Assembly: GCA_025457865.1 (NCBI GenBank)
Contig: JALOTP010000002.1
Location: 61,213 to 125,212, forward strand
Origin: Thermoplasmatota archaeon
GTDB taxonomy: Archaea > Thermoplasmatota > Penumbrarchaeia > Penumbrarchaeales > Penumbrarchaeaceae
Direction of reading: 5' to 3'
DNA: 64,000 nt
Below are positions 10,924-19,704 of this stretch, one piece after another. Position numbers and translations under genes: made by a program. The notes under the pieces were generated by a model. The model worked only from the letters and a program-made list of their open reading frames with translations. It had not been told where the DNA came from and did not search any database. Every line of letters starts with the position of its first letter. The stretch's first letter is position 1.

Positions 10924-11726
10924 GCATTGGTGGGTCCATCATGGGAAATAAGGGCCTTATAGCATTATCCGTGCTCCTGACCGTGATCTGCCTGATCCTC
11001 GGAACGATCCTTTTTGTGATGATCCTGGATGAGGACGAAGAGGCTTCCCTCTTCGTGGACGAGGTCTATTTCATAGGCAGGGACACCGGTCGGACGGACA
11101 TGACCATCGATGTCGAGGTGTGGCTGACCAATGAGGGAACGGGGGCCGCAAGGACAGTTTCGGTCAACGTGTTCGCTGTAGAAACGGACAGCAACCTGGC
11201 AAGGGCCAATGCTTCAATGAACCTAGAGGGGATGAAGGGAAAGAGGTCTTCCAAGGCCATCATGTCCATGGATGTCCCGCTGAACGATACTTACAGGATC
11301 GAGGTGCTCGTCTTCAAGGATGGTAAACTGACGATAACCGGGTCCGGGGTCCTTGACCTGACAAAGGCAGGATATCCAAGGGATTATGATACCGATAGGA
11401 ACCTGGACGAGGAGAAGGAGGAGAAAAGGAGTGGTGATACAGAGAGCACCATATGTGTGTCCATCGCCATCATTGGAATGGGAATATTGGTGCTGGTGGT
11501 CGTCCTTTTGATCTCATTGGCTTCAAAGATGGACCAGGATGGCAAGGGAGATGATGACGGACCTGAAAGAAGGTTGAGAAGACCCCCAAGGACCGATAGG
11601 ACAATGACCTCGGAACCGATATCAGAAAAAGGACTTATCAGCCCTGAAGGGAACGTCCAGAGAACGAACGGACCTATCGATAGTGATGGTTCGGTCCGTT
11701 TACGGATGCCTAGAAGCCTTGAATGA
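10920..11726 (+). CDS. Two-TM protein with extracytoplasmic beta-rich domain, paralog B
   Basis: ATGA overlap with the previous gene. 'VDEVYFIGRDT...TIDVEVWLTNEG...GVLDLTKAG' parallels paralog A. Confidence 0.75.
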   Translation: MSIGGSIMGNKGLIALSVLLTVICLILGTILFVMILDEDEEASLFVDEVYFIGRDTGRTDMTIDVEVWLTNEGTGAARTVSVNVFAVETDSNLARANASMNLEGMKGKRSSKAIMSMDVPLNDTYRIEVLVFKDGKLTITGSGVLDLTKAGYPRDYDTDRNLDEEKEEKRSGDTESTICVSIAIIGMGILVLVVVLLISLASKMDQDGKGDDDGPERRLRRPPRTDRTMTSEPISEKGLISPEGNVQRTNGPIDSDGSVRLRMPRSLE

Positions 11727-11752
11727 GACCTTGAAACTTAAAAAGAGCATGG

Positions 11753-11826
11753 CGGGCCTGAAGGGGTTCGAACCCTTGGCCTTTCGGTTAAGAGCCGACT
11801 GCTCTACCTGGCTGAGCTACAGGCCC
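11753..11826 (-). tRNA. tRNA-Lys (CTT)
   Basis: Minus strand GGGCCTGTAGCTCAGCCAGGTAGAGCAGTCGGCTCTTAACCGAAAGGCCAAGGGTTCGAACCCCTTCAGGCCCG. Acceptor GGGCCTG/CAGGCCC, anticodon loop CTCTTAA. Confidence 0.95.
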
Positions 11827-12013
11827 GTCCTATTGGATGCGGATTGGGGTTAAAATAAGTCGATATTTAAACATTGTCATGGGGTATCTGCTTTTCCTGG
11901 AAGATAGGTAAGCTATATGGGTCCAAGATACACAATGGATTATTCCCGGCATGATGAATTGTGATGGAAACCCTTTTAATGTCAATCCATTGATATATCG
12001 ATGTTCCGGCGGG

Positions 12014-12739
12014 ATGTCAATGAATGCTGTAGATACCGGAGAAAGGATAGCAAATGAGATATCGAAGGCCGTCCAGGACAGGTTGGTCTCCGCCCTGGTC
12101 TATGGTTCGGACATCGGTAAGGAAGGGGCATCTGTCCTTGACTGCAATCTCGTTCTTGTTTTCGACAGGATAGACCTTTCACTTCTAGAGGCCGTCAAGG
12201 CCGTACTTACTACTTGCGACCTCCCTTGCATGAAGGTACCGTTGATCGTCCAAGTTGACGAGATCGAGGGCATGATGGATTCGGTGCCGGCGAGTTTCCT
12301 TGATATCCTCCTATCCTATCAGACCGTCTATGGGAGGTCTCTTTTCAAAGGTCTCTCATCCATAAACCACGAGCACCTCAGGGCACAGACCGAACAGAGA
12401 TTGCGTGAGAACCTGTTCTCCGCCAGAAGGTCACTGATGCACGGAATGCGAGGAAGGGGAGAATTGGAGAACCAGTTCAGGTCCATCAGGGAGCTCTTCA
12501 GGAGGTCCATACAGGTATATTCGGTCCTGAAGAAACCATGGTTGACCAACGAGGAAGAACGTTGGACCTCCTTCCAGGAGGATTTCGACCCTGATGGAAC
12601 TGATATCAGGAAGATCTTCGATATGGATCTCTCCGGGCTTTCGGACGATGAATTGAAGAGGCTTACTTTGACGATACTCGATAGGGGTTTCAAACCACTC
12701 CTGTGCAAAGTCGATGGGATGGGTCCTTGCGGTCAATGA
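12014..12739 (+). CDS. Hypothetical protein, weak resemblance to minimal nucleotidyltransferase fold
   Basis: Uninterrupted ORF. 'VSALVYGSDIGKEGASVLDCNLVLVF' resembles the G-S...D.DL nucleotidyltransferase region only weakly. Start uncertain. Confidence 0.6.
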   Translation: MSMNAVDTGERIANEISKAVQDRLVSALVYGSDIGKEGASVLDCNLVLVFDRIDLSLLEAVKAVLTTCDLPCMKVPLIVQVDEIEGMMDSVPASFLDILLSYQTVYGRSLFKGLSSINHEHLRAQTEQRLRENLFSARRSLMHGMRGRGELENQFRSIRELFRRSIQVYSVLKKPWLTNEEERWTSFQEDFDPDGTDIRKIFDMDLSGLSDDELKRLTLTILDRGFKPLLCKVDGMGPCGQ

Positions 12740-12833
12740 ACGAACAGATCGGATCAATGACCACAACCAATTTATCCTGACCTTGCCTCTGGTTAGCGCA
12801 TGCAAAGCGTTTCAACTTCATGGGGGTCCTTAA

Positions 12834-13772
12834 TTGGCAGGTAAGGGGAAGAGGCAGGCCGCGGGAAAGAAGGGTGGCAGGGGTAAGAAAGCAACCGAGG
12901 ACCCGGCAGAGACCATCAAGACAACCCTCGTTGCTGCATTCAGGTCAGGTGCATCGCTCGATGAGGCTTATCACCTGGCCTCAGGGATGGTCAAGGATGG
13001 GGCCGACCCTGATGAACTCGTCAAGGAAGCATGGATGGACCTTTACATATCACCAGCCATAGAAGAGACCATAAAGGAGGTCAGGGATTTCGTCCCGAAA
13101 GAGCAGATAATGAAGAGGCTCTCATCGATAGGTATGGACGAGCGATTAAGGGATACTGTCTATCAGGAGGCCTTCTACGATGTCAATATCAGTCCCATAC
13201 TTGGGCTCATAAGGGAGCAGATGGGGCAGGGCATGGACAAGGAGACCATAATAAACGAATTGGTCGCACAGGGCGTAGATAGGAAGCTTTGTGAGGAGTT
13301 CTACAACGAGGCATATTATCAGGAATACCTTGAGCCGATAATGGAAAGCATTAAAGATAAACTGGAAGGGGGGATAGATCGTGAAGATATCTCCAAGGAG
13401 CTTTCAAAGGGAGGTATTCCGGAGGATGTCGCTGCAGAGCTCGTCAGGATGGCTGGTTACGAGGAATACATCCTTCCCGTCGTAGAGGAGGTGGACAGGA
13501 TGCTCGATTCCGGTTCATCAAATGAGAATGTCATATCGGAATTGATGGGCAAGGGGATCGAGCGCAAACAAGCGGACCTCATTCTCAAAGAGGCCCAGGA
13601 AGGCAGGGAATGGAAATTGCTCGAGGAGCAGGTCGGGTCCATGATCGCTGATGGCAAAACAAAAGAGGCCATAATCGAGGAGCTTGTCAGTGCAGGCAGG
13701 TTCAGTAAGGAAGAGGTATCGCTCCTGGTCGAGGACATCTTCAGGGCACGTGAAGGACCATCATCTGGATAG
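12834..13772 (+). CDS. Protein of about five tandem ~47-aa predicted alpha-helical repeats with basic Gly/Lys/Arg-rich N-terminal tail
   Basis: TTG start (in-frame stop directly upstream). Repeats such as 'EYLEPIMESIKDKLEGGIDREDISKELSKGGIPEDVAAELVRMAGYE' / 'EYILPVVEEVDRMLDSGSSNENVISELMGKGIERKQADLILKEAQEG'. Confidence 0.75.
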   Translation: MAGKGKRQAAGKKGGRGKKATEDPAETIKTTLVAAFRSGASLDEAYHLASGMVKDGADPDELVKEAWMDLYISPAIEETIKEVRDFVPKEQIMKRLSSIGMDERLRDTVYQEAFYDVNISPILGLIREQMGQGMDKETIINELVAQGVDRKLCEEFYNEAYYQEYLEPIMESIKDKLEGGIDREDISKELSKGGIPEDVAAELVRMAGYEEYILPVVEEVDRMLDSGSSNENVISELMGKGIERKQADLILKEAQEGREWKLLEEQVGSMIADGKTKEAIIEELVSAGRFSKEEVSLLVEDIFRAREGPSSG

Positions 13773-13946
13773 TGCTTTGCTCTGGTCGACCTCTATCGTT
13801 CTCTTGACCTCTTTGAGGCCTTTCCCCAACAACTTACGCTTGAACTGCTTTGAACACCTGAAACAGTAGAGGTAGTCTGGATAGACCGTAAGAGGTATCC
13901 GACAGGTTGGACAATCATCGGTCATGTCAACAGAAAGGATTTCCAT
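13761..13946 (-). CDS. Small zinc-ribbon protein
   Basis: CPTC-x11-CFRC motif in a 61-aa ORF. Confidence 0.5.
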   Translation of the reverse strand: MEILSVDMTDDCPTCRIPLTVYPDYLYCFRCSKQFKRKLLGKGLKEVKRTIEVDQSKALSR

Positions 13947-13997
13947 GGATAGAAAGCTATCCTGTAGAGGCCAGGGCAGGGTTGGAATTAATGTTCA

Positions 13998-16900
13998 TCA
14001 GGAGATATCCTGAGGAGGTCCTTCTTCTGATGGATGCTGGGGTGTAAGCTTCCCATCCGTGAGCACGGGCGTTCCCGATGCAGTTCCTTCGTTCTCAGTA
14101 GGTATAGCTTGACCATCCTCTTCAGTGCTGGTTCCTTCCTCGTTCTTTGCTCCATCATTCAATGAGCCATCATTTGTATCCAGAGGGGCATAGGTCCCAA
14201 TATCAGCGGTATCTGGCACTTCGCTCCCCGCTAGGGGGGGCGCAGGACCGGGCATTTCACCATTGACCTTTCTGATAAGGAAGAAGATGACCGCTCCGAT
14301 CATGAGAAGGATGGCCGTGATAACGATTATTATGACTGCGACCTGGAGAAAATCAATACCCCCTTCATCATTGGGCTCATCGGTATCATCATCATCGTCC
14401 GTGTCGTCATCGTCTACATCTGGTGGCCTTTCTATCGTTATCGAAGAGGTCCCGGATGTCCCGGATGAGTTGCAATAGAGCGTCCATGTCCCGGGGACGA
14501 TTGCTGTGAACAGGCCTTCGGAAGATATGGTGCCCCCGCCAGAGACCGACCACTCAAACAAGAGGTCTAGAAGGTTACCGTCCGAATCAAGGCCAATGGC
14601 CATGAACCTGACCTCGTCCGAGATGTTCAAGGTGACATGAGAAGGTTCTACAATTATGAGGGACAAGTTACCTGGGATTACTTCGAAAGATGCGAGGCCA
14701 GATACACCGGTGAGATTGGCATAGACCCTCCAGAAACCGGCTTTCACTGCGTCGAAATTTCCGTTCTGGTCTATCGTACCACCACCGGTGACCTCCCAGA
14801 CAGGAGCAATATCCAAGGGATTGTCGTTCCTGTCGAAACCACTGGCTTCGAACTTCACGACCATATCAGCGTTTATGGGGTATCCAGGTAACGAAACCTT
14901 GATCCAGTGGAGCGTCCCGTGACGTACAGTAACGTTCGTTCTGCCAGACACCCCGTTGAAGCTAGCCCTGATAGTGCAATTGCCAACCTTGTCCGGCGAG
15001 AAGTAACCGTACTCATCCAGGGTTCCATCCCCTAACAGGTCCCAGGCCGGGTGTATCTCCATCTCATTCCCCACGCTGTCAAATCCCTTGGCGAAGAATT
15101 GGACCTCCTCGTCCGATGAGATTAACTGGTCCTTTGGGAATACCTCTATGGATGCAAGTGGACCATGGGTCACTGCGATACTTCCGGAACCTGTCGAAGC
15201 TGTCCTGCCATAGGTAGAGGAGAAGAAACGGTAGGTGTGTTCTCCCATAGAAAGATTGGTTTCGAAGAAATAATCGATGCTATCTAGTTCATATCCGTTG
15301 AAAGGATCGACATTATGCATGGTCAGATTCCTTCCGTCCAGGTTCAAGAACACATCGTCCGGCCGATCTTTGTCCAGGTCGTTATAGGTCACTGTGAAGT
15401 TGAACAAGGTATCTATGTCGCCGGCGCTCGCTGAGACGGACCCGTCTACGAGCTCACTTGGATTGTCAAAGGTCAAGTTCAGGTAGTACAGGGTAGGCGT
15501 GGACGATGGGTCATAAAAATCTATACCAGGATCTATATTGGTCATATAGACAAAGAACTGGATGCATCTGTTCCCGGCATGACCGGACCATAGTCTGTCA
15601 TGGTCCGAATAGCTGCTGACGTTATCACCGTCCGGTCCTACGAATTCGTTGGAAAGGATGGTCGAGGGGTCCTTCCCGGACCGTACTTGGATTACCGTAG
15701 TGGTATTTTCGGGATCGGTTCCCGTTATCCTTACCTCGCCCCATTCGACGTAAGGACCGCCTTCGTAAACGGGCGAGAGGAGAGTCCCGGAAGGGGACCT
15801 TGAGTTATAGTAAAGTGTCATTCCCGTCAATCTGGAAAAGGTCCCGTTCTCGCACTCGAACGTCAGGGAATAGTAGAAACGGGTCCTCACATCGCTGAAG
15901 TATGGGAGCGAGACCTTCCCGCCACCGCTATAGAGCTCGACGCTCCTATTTTGCCTCCCCATACCGTCGGACCAATTGGAAAGGTCGGTCGAGAACATGA
16001 TGCTAACATGGGTCCCTGAAGGTATGTCCGTTTGGTACTGGACCTCCTTGAGACCACCTACAAGCCTGTTATCGAGCAGGTCATCGGAGATGTACCTACC
16101 ACTGACCGCAGTGAAAGCATCCGAAAGGTTGAAAAGGACCACACCCGAGGGTCCAGGTCCGAAGCTCAAAGAGGTTCCAAGGACGAAATGGCCGTACTTG
16201 GACTGGAACGTATCCACTCCGTAATCCTGCTGTGGTCCTTCATAGTACCTGCTCCATAACTGGTTCCCAGATAGGTCGGTCCTCACAAGGAGGACATTGT
16301 CCCCTCCTGAGCCATAGGTGTTCGAGAATCCGGTCATGGTGATCCCCATCTCGTCTATGAGAAGGCCAGCCCCTCTATCGTTGCCACCACCCCCATAGGT
16401 CTTGAACCATCTCTGGGTCCCATCCTTGGAGATCCTCATCAGGACCAGGTCGAGACCGACACCAGGCATCGTCATGCTTACACCGGATGCCACAAGGTCC
16501 CCGTTCTCGAGCTCCTCGAGGCTGGAACCGGATTCCCAAACGTTCAGGCTCCCAAAAGACTTGTGCCACAGCTCGCTCCCGGTGGAATTGGTCTTGTAGA
16601 GGAGTACTTGGTCTATACCGTTAAGGTCCGTGTCTATGTAGCCCAAGGTCACTAGGTCCCCGTTCCCTGTCTCGAGAATATCCGCCCCTTCCTCGTCCCC
16701 ATTACCACCAAAGACCTTCTGCCATGCCTTCTTACCCATAGGACCTGTCTTAACCACGATCAGATCGTTCGTTGCGAGGAGCGGGTCCGTGATGGACCCG
16801 CAGATGGCGAACCCTCCATCCATAGTAGTTACCAATCCAGAGGCCTTCTCCTCACCGCCGAGGTCGATCACTTCGTTCCATCTCTCGTTCCCAAAGGGAT

Positions 16901-17564
16901 CGGTCCCGATCATCAAAATGTCTGTGTCATCCTTGTCGGCAGGTCTTTTGGTCCCTACCAGTACCAGATCCCCATGGTCTATCTCGACGATATCATAACC
17001 ATATTCGTAGCCCTCGTCCCCAAAGGAGCGGTTCCAAAGTTCCCTCCCTTCTATGTCCAATTTGAGCAGCCAGAGGTTTGGATAGTTCGATTGTCCCACA
17101 GGGTATGTATAGGTAACCCCCACGATGGCATACCCCCCGTCGGAGGTCCTTATTGCGGAACTCATCTCCTCACCGCCTTTCCCACCAAAGGACCTGATAT
17201 AATCGTGCTCTATGGCGGAGGGGGATACTTTCACATTCGATGCTAACCTCAAGTCCTTCAGCTGGTGGTCGAGCTCATCGGTCCTCCACGCGAGCTCCAG
17301 GACCGGTCCTGGAAAGATAGACAGACCATTGAGTTCTGAACCGGAGAAAGGGACCGAATGGACGGAGCCGGGACCATCGTCCTGGTCATCCCAGGCCCTG
17401 GCAGGGTCGGATGTGTAGGTGTTAGCATCGATTATGACTAAGTATGACGGGAGAACGAAGAGCAGTCCGACCAGGAGTGCTGATAGGAGGCAGTCCTTTT
17501 TCGTCGAAAGTAAATCGTAAAGAGTTGACCTTATGACCTTCATACCCGTTCTTTGATCCTGCAT
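13998..17564 (-). CDS. Secreted/anchored protein: repeated beta-propeller-like 'DGG...LVRTD..G...W' units, three tandem Ig-like repeats, Asp-rich linker, TM
   Basis: N-terminal hydrophobic segment. Three 'G.L..I.V.P......D..V.F.A.G.D..GN......W...G.G.....G.F' repeats, DVDDDDTDDDDDTDE linker, then TM. Confidence 0.85.
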   Translation of the reverse strand: MQDQRTGMKVIRSTLYDLLSTKKDCLLSALLVGLLFVLPSYLVIIDANTYTSDPARAWDDQDDGPGSVHSVPFSGSELNGLSIFPGPVLELAWRTDELDHQLKDLRLASNVKVSPSAIEHDYIRSFGGKGGEEMSSAIRTSDGGYAIVGVTYTYPVGQSNYPNLWLLKLDIEGRELWNRSFGDEGYEYGYDIVEIDHGDLVLVGTKRPADKDDTDILMIGTDPFGNERWNEVIDLGGEEKASGLVTTMDGGFAICGSITDPLLATNDLIVVKTGPMGKKAWQKVFGGNGDEEGADILETGNGDLVTLGYIDTDLNGIDQVLLYKTNSTGSELWHKSFGSLNVWESGSSLEELENGDLVASGVSMTMPGVGLDLVLMRISKDGTQRWFKTYGGGGNDRGAGLLIDEMGITMTGFSNTYGSGGDNVLLVRTDLSGNQLWSRYYEGPQQDYGVDTFQSKYGHFVLGTSLSFGPGPSGVVLFNLSDAFTAVSGRYISDDLLDNRLVGGLKEVQYQTDIPSGTHVSIMFSTDLSNWSDGMGRQNRSVELYSGGGKVSLPYFSDVRTRFYYSLTFECENGTFSRLTGMTLYYNSRSPSGTLLSPVYEGGPYVEWGEVRITGTDPENTTTVIQVRSGKDPSTILSNEFVGPDGDNVSSYSDHDRLWSGHAGNRCIQFFVYMTNIDPGIDFYDPSSTPTLYYLNLTFDNPSELVDGSVSASAGDIDTLFNFTVTYNDLDKDRPDDVFLNLDGRNLTMHNVDPFNGYELDSIDYFFETNLSMGEHTYRFFSSTYGRTASTGSGSIAVTHGPLASIEVFPKDQLISSDEEVQFFAKGFDSVGNEMEIHPAWDLLGDGTLDEYGYFSPDKVGNCTIRASFNGVSGRTNVTVRHGTLHWIKVSLPGYPINADMVVKFEASGFDRNDNPLDIAPVWEVTGGGTIDQNGNFDAVKAGFWRVYANLTGVSGLASFEVIPGNLSLIIVEPSHVTLNISDEVRFMAIGLDSDGNLLDLLFEWSVSGGGTISSEGLFTAIVPGTWTLYCNSSGTSGTSSITIERPPDVDDDDTDDDDDTDEPNDEGGIDFLQVAVIIIVITAILLMIGAVIFFLIRKVNGEMPGPAPPLAGSEVPDTADIGTYAPLDTNDGSLNDGAKNEEGTSTEEDGQAIPTENEGTASGTPVLTDGKLTPQHPSEEGPPQDIS

Positions 17565-17723
17565 GGACTCATCTCCAATGGGATCGGTAATTGGATTGTG
17601 GGTCTATTATTCTTTCTTATTTTCAAGGTCTGGTAGTGTCAGTAGAAGGTTGACAAACGGCCTGTGGTTAAAGAAATGGGGTTAAGATTGGGAGGTAGTC
17701 CACAAGCCGCATGTCCTCAGTTC

Positions 17724-17849
17724 TCAATATGCTTCGTATGTATAGCTTATGCCCAGTTCTTCCAGGGCGGACATCAGCCGCTTTCTCTTCTCGGTCGGTT
17801 GGTCCATCGGGTAGATGCTTATTCTTTCGCAGGTCGCAGTTCGGTCCAT
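17724..17849 (-). CDS. Possible 41-aa small protein
   Basis: MDRTATCERISIYPMDQPTEKRKRLMSALEELGISYTYEAY. TATA-like TTAAATA (17872-17878, minus) about 25 nt upstream of the ATG would give a leaderless mRNA. Confidence 0.35.
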   Translation of the reverse strand: MDRTATCERISIYPMDQPTEKRKRLMSALEELGISYTYEAY

Positions 17850-17996
17850 GGGAGTGGTTATGTTTGGGACATATTTAATCATTTGCAATAAAAATTTGTT
17901 ACAGAAATATAATGAATAAAAATAAATGGAGACCAAACTATCAACTATTTAATGCTGTTGTCACTTTTTTGACAATAATGACGGATCCGATCCATT

Positions 17997-18012
17997 GTGC
18001 GGGGGAAGGGAT
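17997..18012. repeat. 16-bp direct copy of the tRNA-Leu 3' end (second copy 18160-18175)
   Basis: gtgcgggggaagggat occurs at 17997-18012 and at 18160-18175. Confidence 0.9.
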
Positions 18013-18163
18013 GTTTGGAGTGTCCTATGATCGACGGAGAGCCAACTCCAAACAACCAGCCCAAAAATGGGATTTATCTAGAATAGACCATTTTTGGGCG
18101 TCCAGACTCCTTTTGAAGCACTTTTTTCAAGAGTGATCTAAAATAGACGGAAGAAAAAAGTGC
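18013..18163. repeat. Three consecutive inverted repeats (hairpins) with related loop sequences
   Basis: gtttggagt/actccaaac (18013-18021/18045-18053); gcccaaaaatgg/ccatttttgggc (18059-18070/18088-18099); gcactttttt/aaaaaagtgc (18118-18127/18154-18163). All arms perfect. Confidence 0.85.
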
Positions 18164-18242
18164 GGGGGAAGGGATTTGAACCCTCGAAGGACTAACCACA
18201 GGATCCTAAGTCCTGCCTCTTTGACCGCTCGAGTACCCCCGC
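18161..18242 (-). tRNA. tRNA-Leu (TAG)
   Basis: Minus strand GCGGGGGTACTCGAGCGGTCAAAGAGGCAGGACTTAGGATCCTGTGGTTAGTCCTTCGAGGGTTCAAATCCCTTCCCCCGCA. Long variable arm, anticodon loop CTTAGGA. Confidence 0.95.
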
Positions 18243-18311
18243 ATAGACCTTGATGGGACCAGACCTTCAATGGGGAAAGCATCTAATTACATTTCGCTTT
18301 CCAGCGGTCGA

Positions 18312-19517
18312 TCATTCATCTATCGGCATCTCCTTGAGGACCTCCTCGTAAGCGTTCAGGACAAGGTCCAGGTCCTCGAGGGTGTGGGTGGCCATCAACG
18401 AATTTCTTAAAAGGCATCTGTCCCTAGGGGTCGCAGGGTAGATGACAGGATTGGTATAGACACCCCTGTCTAGGAGTTGCCTCCACCAGCCAACGGTATA
18501 TGGTTCCTCCCCAATTATGACCGGGATTATCGGGCTATCCGTATGACCGATGTCGAAACCCAGCTGTTTCAAGCCCTTCTTGAGATAATCCGCGTTCCTC
18601 CAGAGCGTCCTCCTCCTCTCGGGCTCGTCCCTGATTATCTCCATGGCCTTCATGGCGGTCGCCACGTTCGAGGGAGGGGGTGCTGCGGAGAAGATGAGCG
18701 TCCTTGAACTATGTTTGATGTTCATCAAGAGGTCCTCATTCCCCGCAATGAAGCCCCCCATTGAGGCGAAGGATTTCGAGAAGGTCCCCATCGTGATATC
18801 GACCTTCAATCCGAAGTGTGCGGCCGTTCCCTCCCCGTGTGGTCCGAGCACCCCTATCGAATGGGCATCATCCACCATCACCATGACATCTTCAGGAGCG
18901 CATATCCCGACTATCTCGGGGAGCTTGGCTATGGTGCCTTCCATTGAAAAGATGCCATCAGTCACCTCCAGCACTCCAGCTTCCTTTGGTATCTCGGAAA
19001 GGCATTTCCTCAGGTCACCCATATCGTTGTGCTTGTAAACGACCGCATTGGTCCGAGCTAATCTCACGCCGTCCACTATGGACGCATGGTTGAACTGGTC
19101 GGAGAGAACGTAATCCTCGCTGCTTGCAAGGGAGGAAATGGTCCCTACGTTAGTCTGGTATCCGGTGGAGAACATGAGCGCTGATTCCGTCCCCATGAAA
19201 TCAGCCAGTTTCTCTTCCATTTCTAAGTGGATGTCGAGCGTCCCGTTCAGATATCTGGACCCTGTACAGCCCACACCGTACTTCTCTATTGCTTCTATCG
19301 CGGCCCTCTTTACATCTGGGTGCTCGGTCATTCCCATGTAGTTGTTCGAGCCGAGCATGACAGTTTCCTTTCCAGCGATCCTAACGATGTGTCCCTGCTC
19401 ACCGCTCACAGGGAGGAAATACGGATAGAGGCCTATCTCCTTAGCCTCCTGGATGATCCTTTTTGAGTATCTAACGGGTTGTCCTTTAAGGGTCCTTTTA
19501 ATTCCCATTTTCGTCAC
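18312..19517 (-). CDS. Alpha-oxoamine synthase family PLP enzyme (serine palmitoyltransferase / glycine C-acetyltransferase-like)
   Basis: GLYPYFLPVSGEQGHIV, MLGSNNYMGMTEHP, GCTGSRYLNGTLDIHLEMEEKLADF, VDDAHSIGVLG, GTFSKSFASMGGF (PLP Lys). Confidence 0.85.
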   Translation of the reverse strand: MTKMGIKRTLKGQPVRYSKRIIQEAKEIGLYPYFLPVSGEQGHIVRIAGKETVMLGSNNYMGMTEHPDVKRAAIEAIEKYGVGCTGSRYLNGTLDIHLEMEEKLADFMGTESALMFSTGYQTNVGTISSLASSEDYVLSDQFNHASIVDGVRLARTNAVVYKHNDMGDLRKCLSEIPKEAGVLEVTDGIFSMEGTIAKLPEIVGICAPEDVMVMVDDAHSIGVLGPHGEGTAAHFGLKVDITMGTFSKSFASMGGFIAGNEDLLMNIKHSSRTLIFSAAPPPSNVATAMKAMEIIRDEPERRRTLWRNADYLKKGLKQLGFDIGHTDSPIIPVIIGEEPYTVGWWRQLLDRGVYTNPVIYPATPRDRCLLRNSLMATHTLEDLDLVLNAYEEVLKEMPIDE

Positions 19518-19631
19518 GCTCTCGTAAAAGAATAGGTGCTATTTAAACCATCATTTAAGGAAAAAGGGGTCAACTTGTTCGATATGATTTTTTATCGGGA
19601 CTGACCTGATAGTTTCGAAGAAAAGTAATGG

Positions 19632-19704
19632 CGCCCCGAACGGAATTTGAATCCGTGTCCTCGGTTCGACAGACCGAGATGATGGACCGCTACACTATCG
19701 GGGC
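19632..19704 (-). tRNA. tRNA-Asp (GTC)
   Basis: Minus strand GCCCCGATAGTGTAGCGGTCCATCATCTCGGTCTGTCGAACCGAGGACACGGATTCAAATTCCGTTCGGGGCG. Anticodon loop CTGTCGA. Confidence 0.95.

Noticed and set aside
18059-18099. 12-bp inverted repeat as an intrinsic terminator of tRNA-Leu
   Set aside because: The T-tract directly after the tRNA 3' end on the minus strand (CTTTTTTC) already suffices, and the 12-bp hairpin lies ~60 nt further on with no T-run after it, so a terminator does not explain it.
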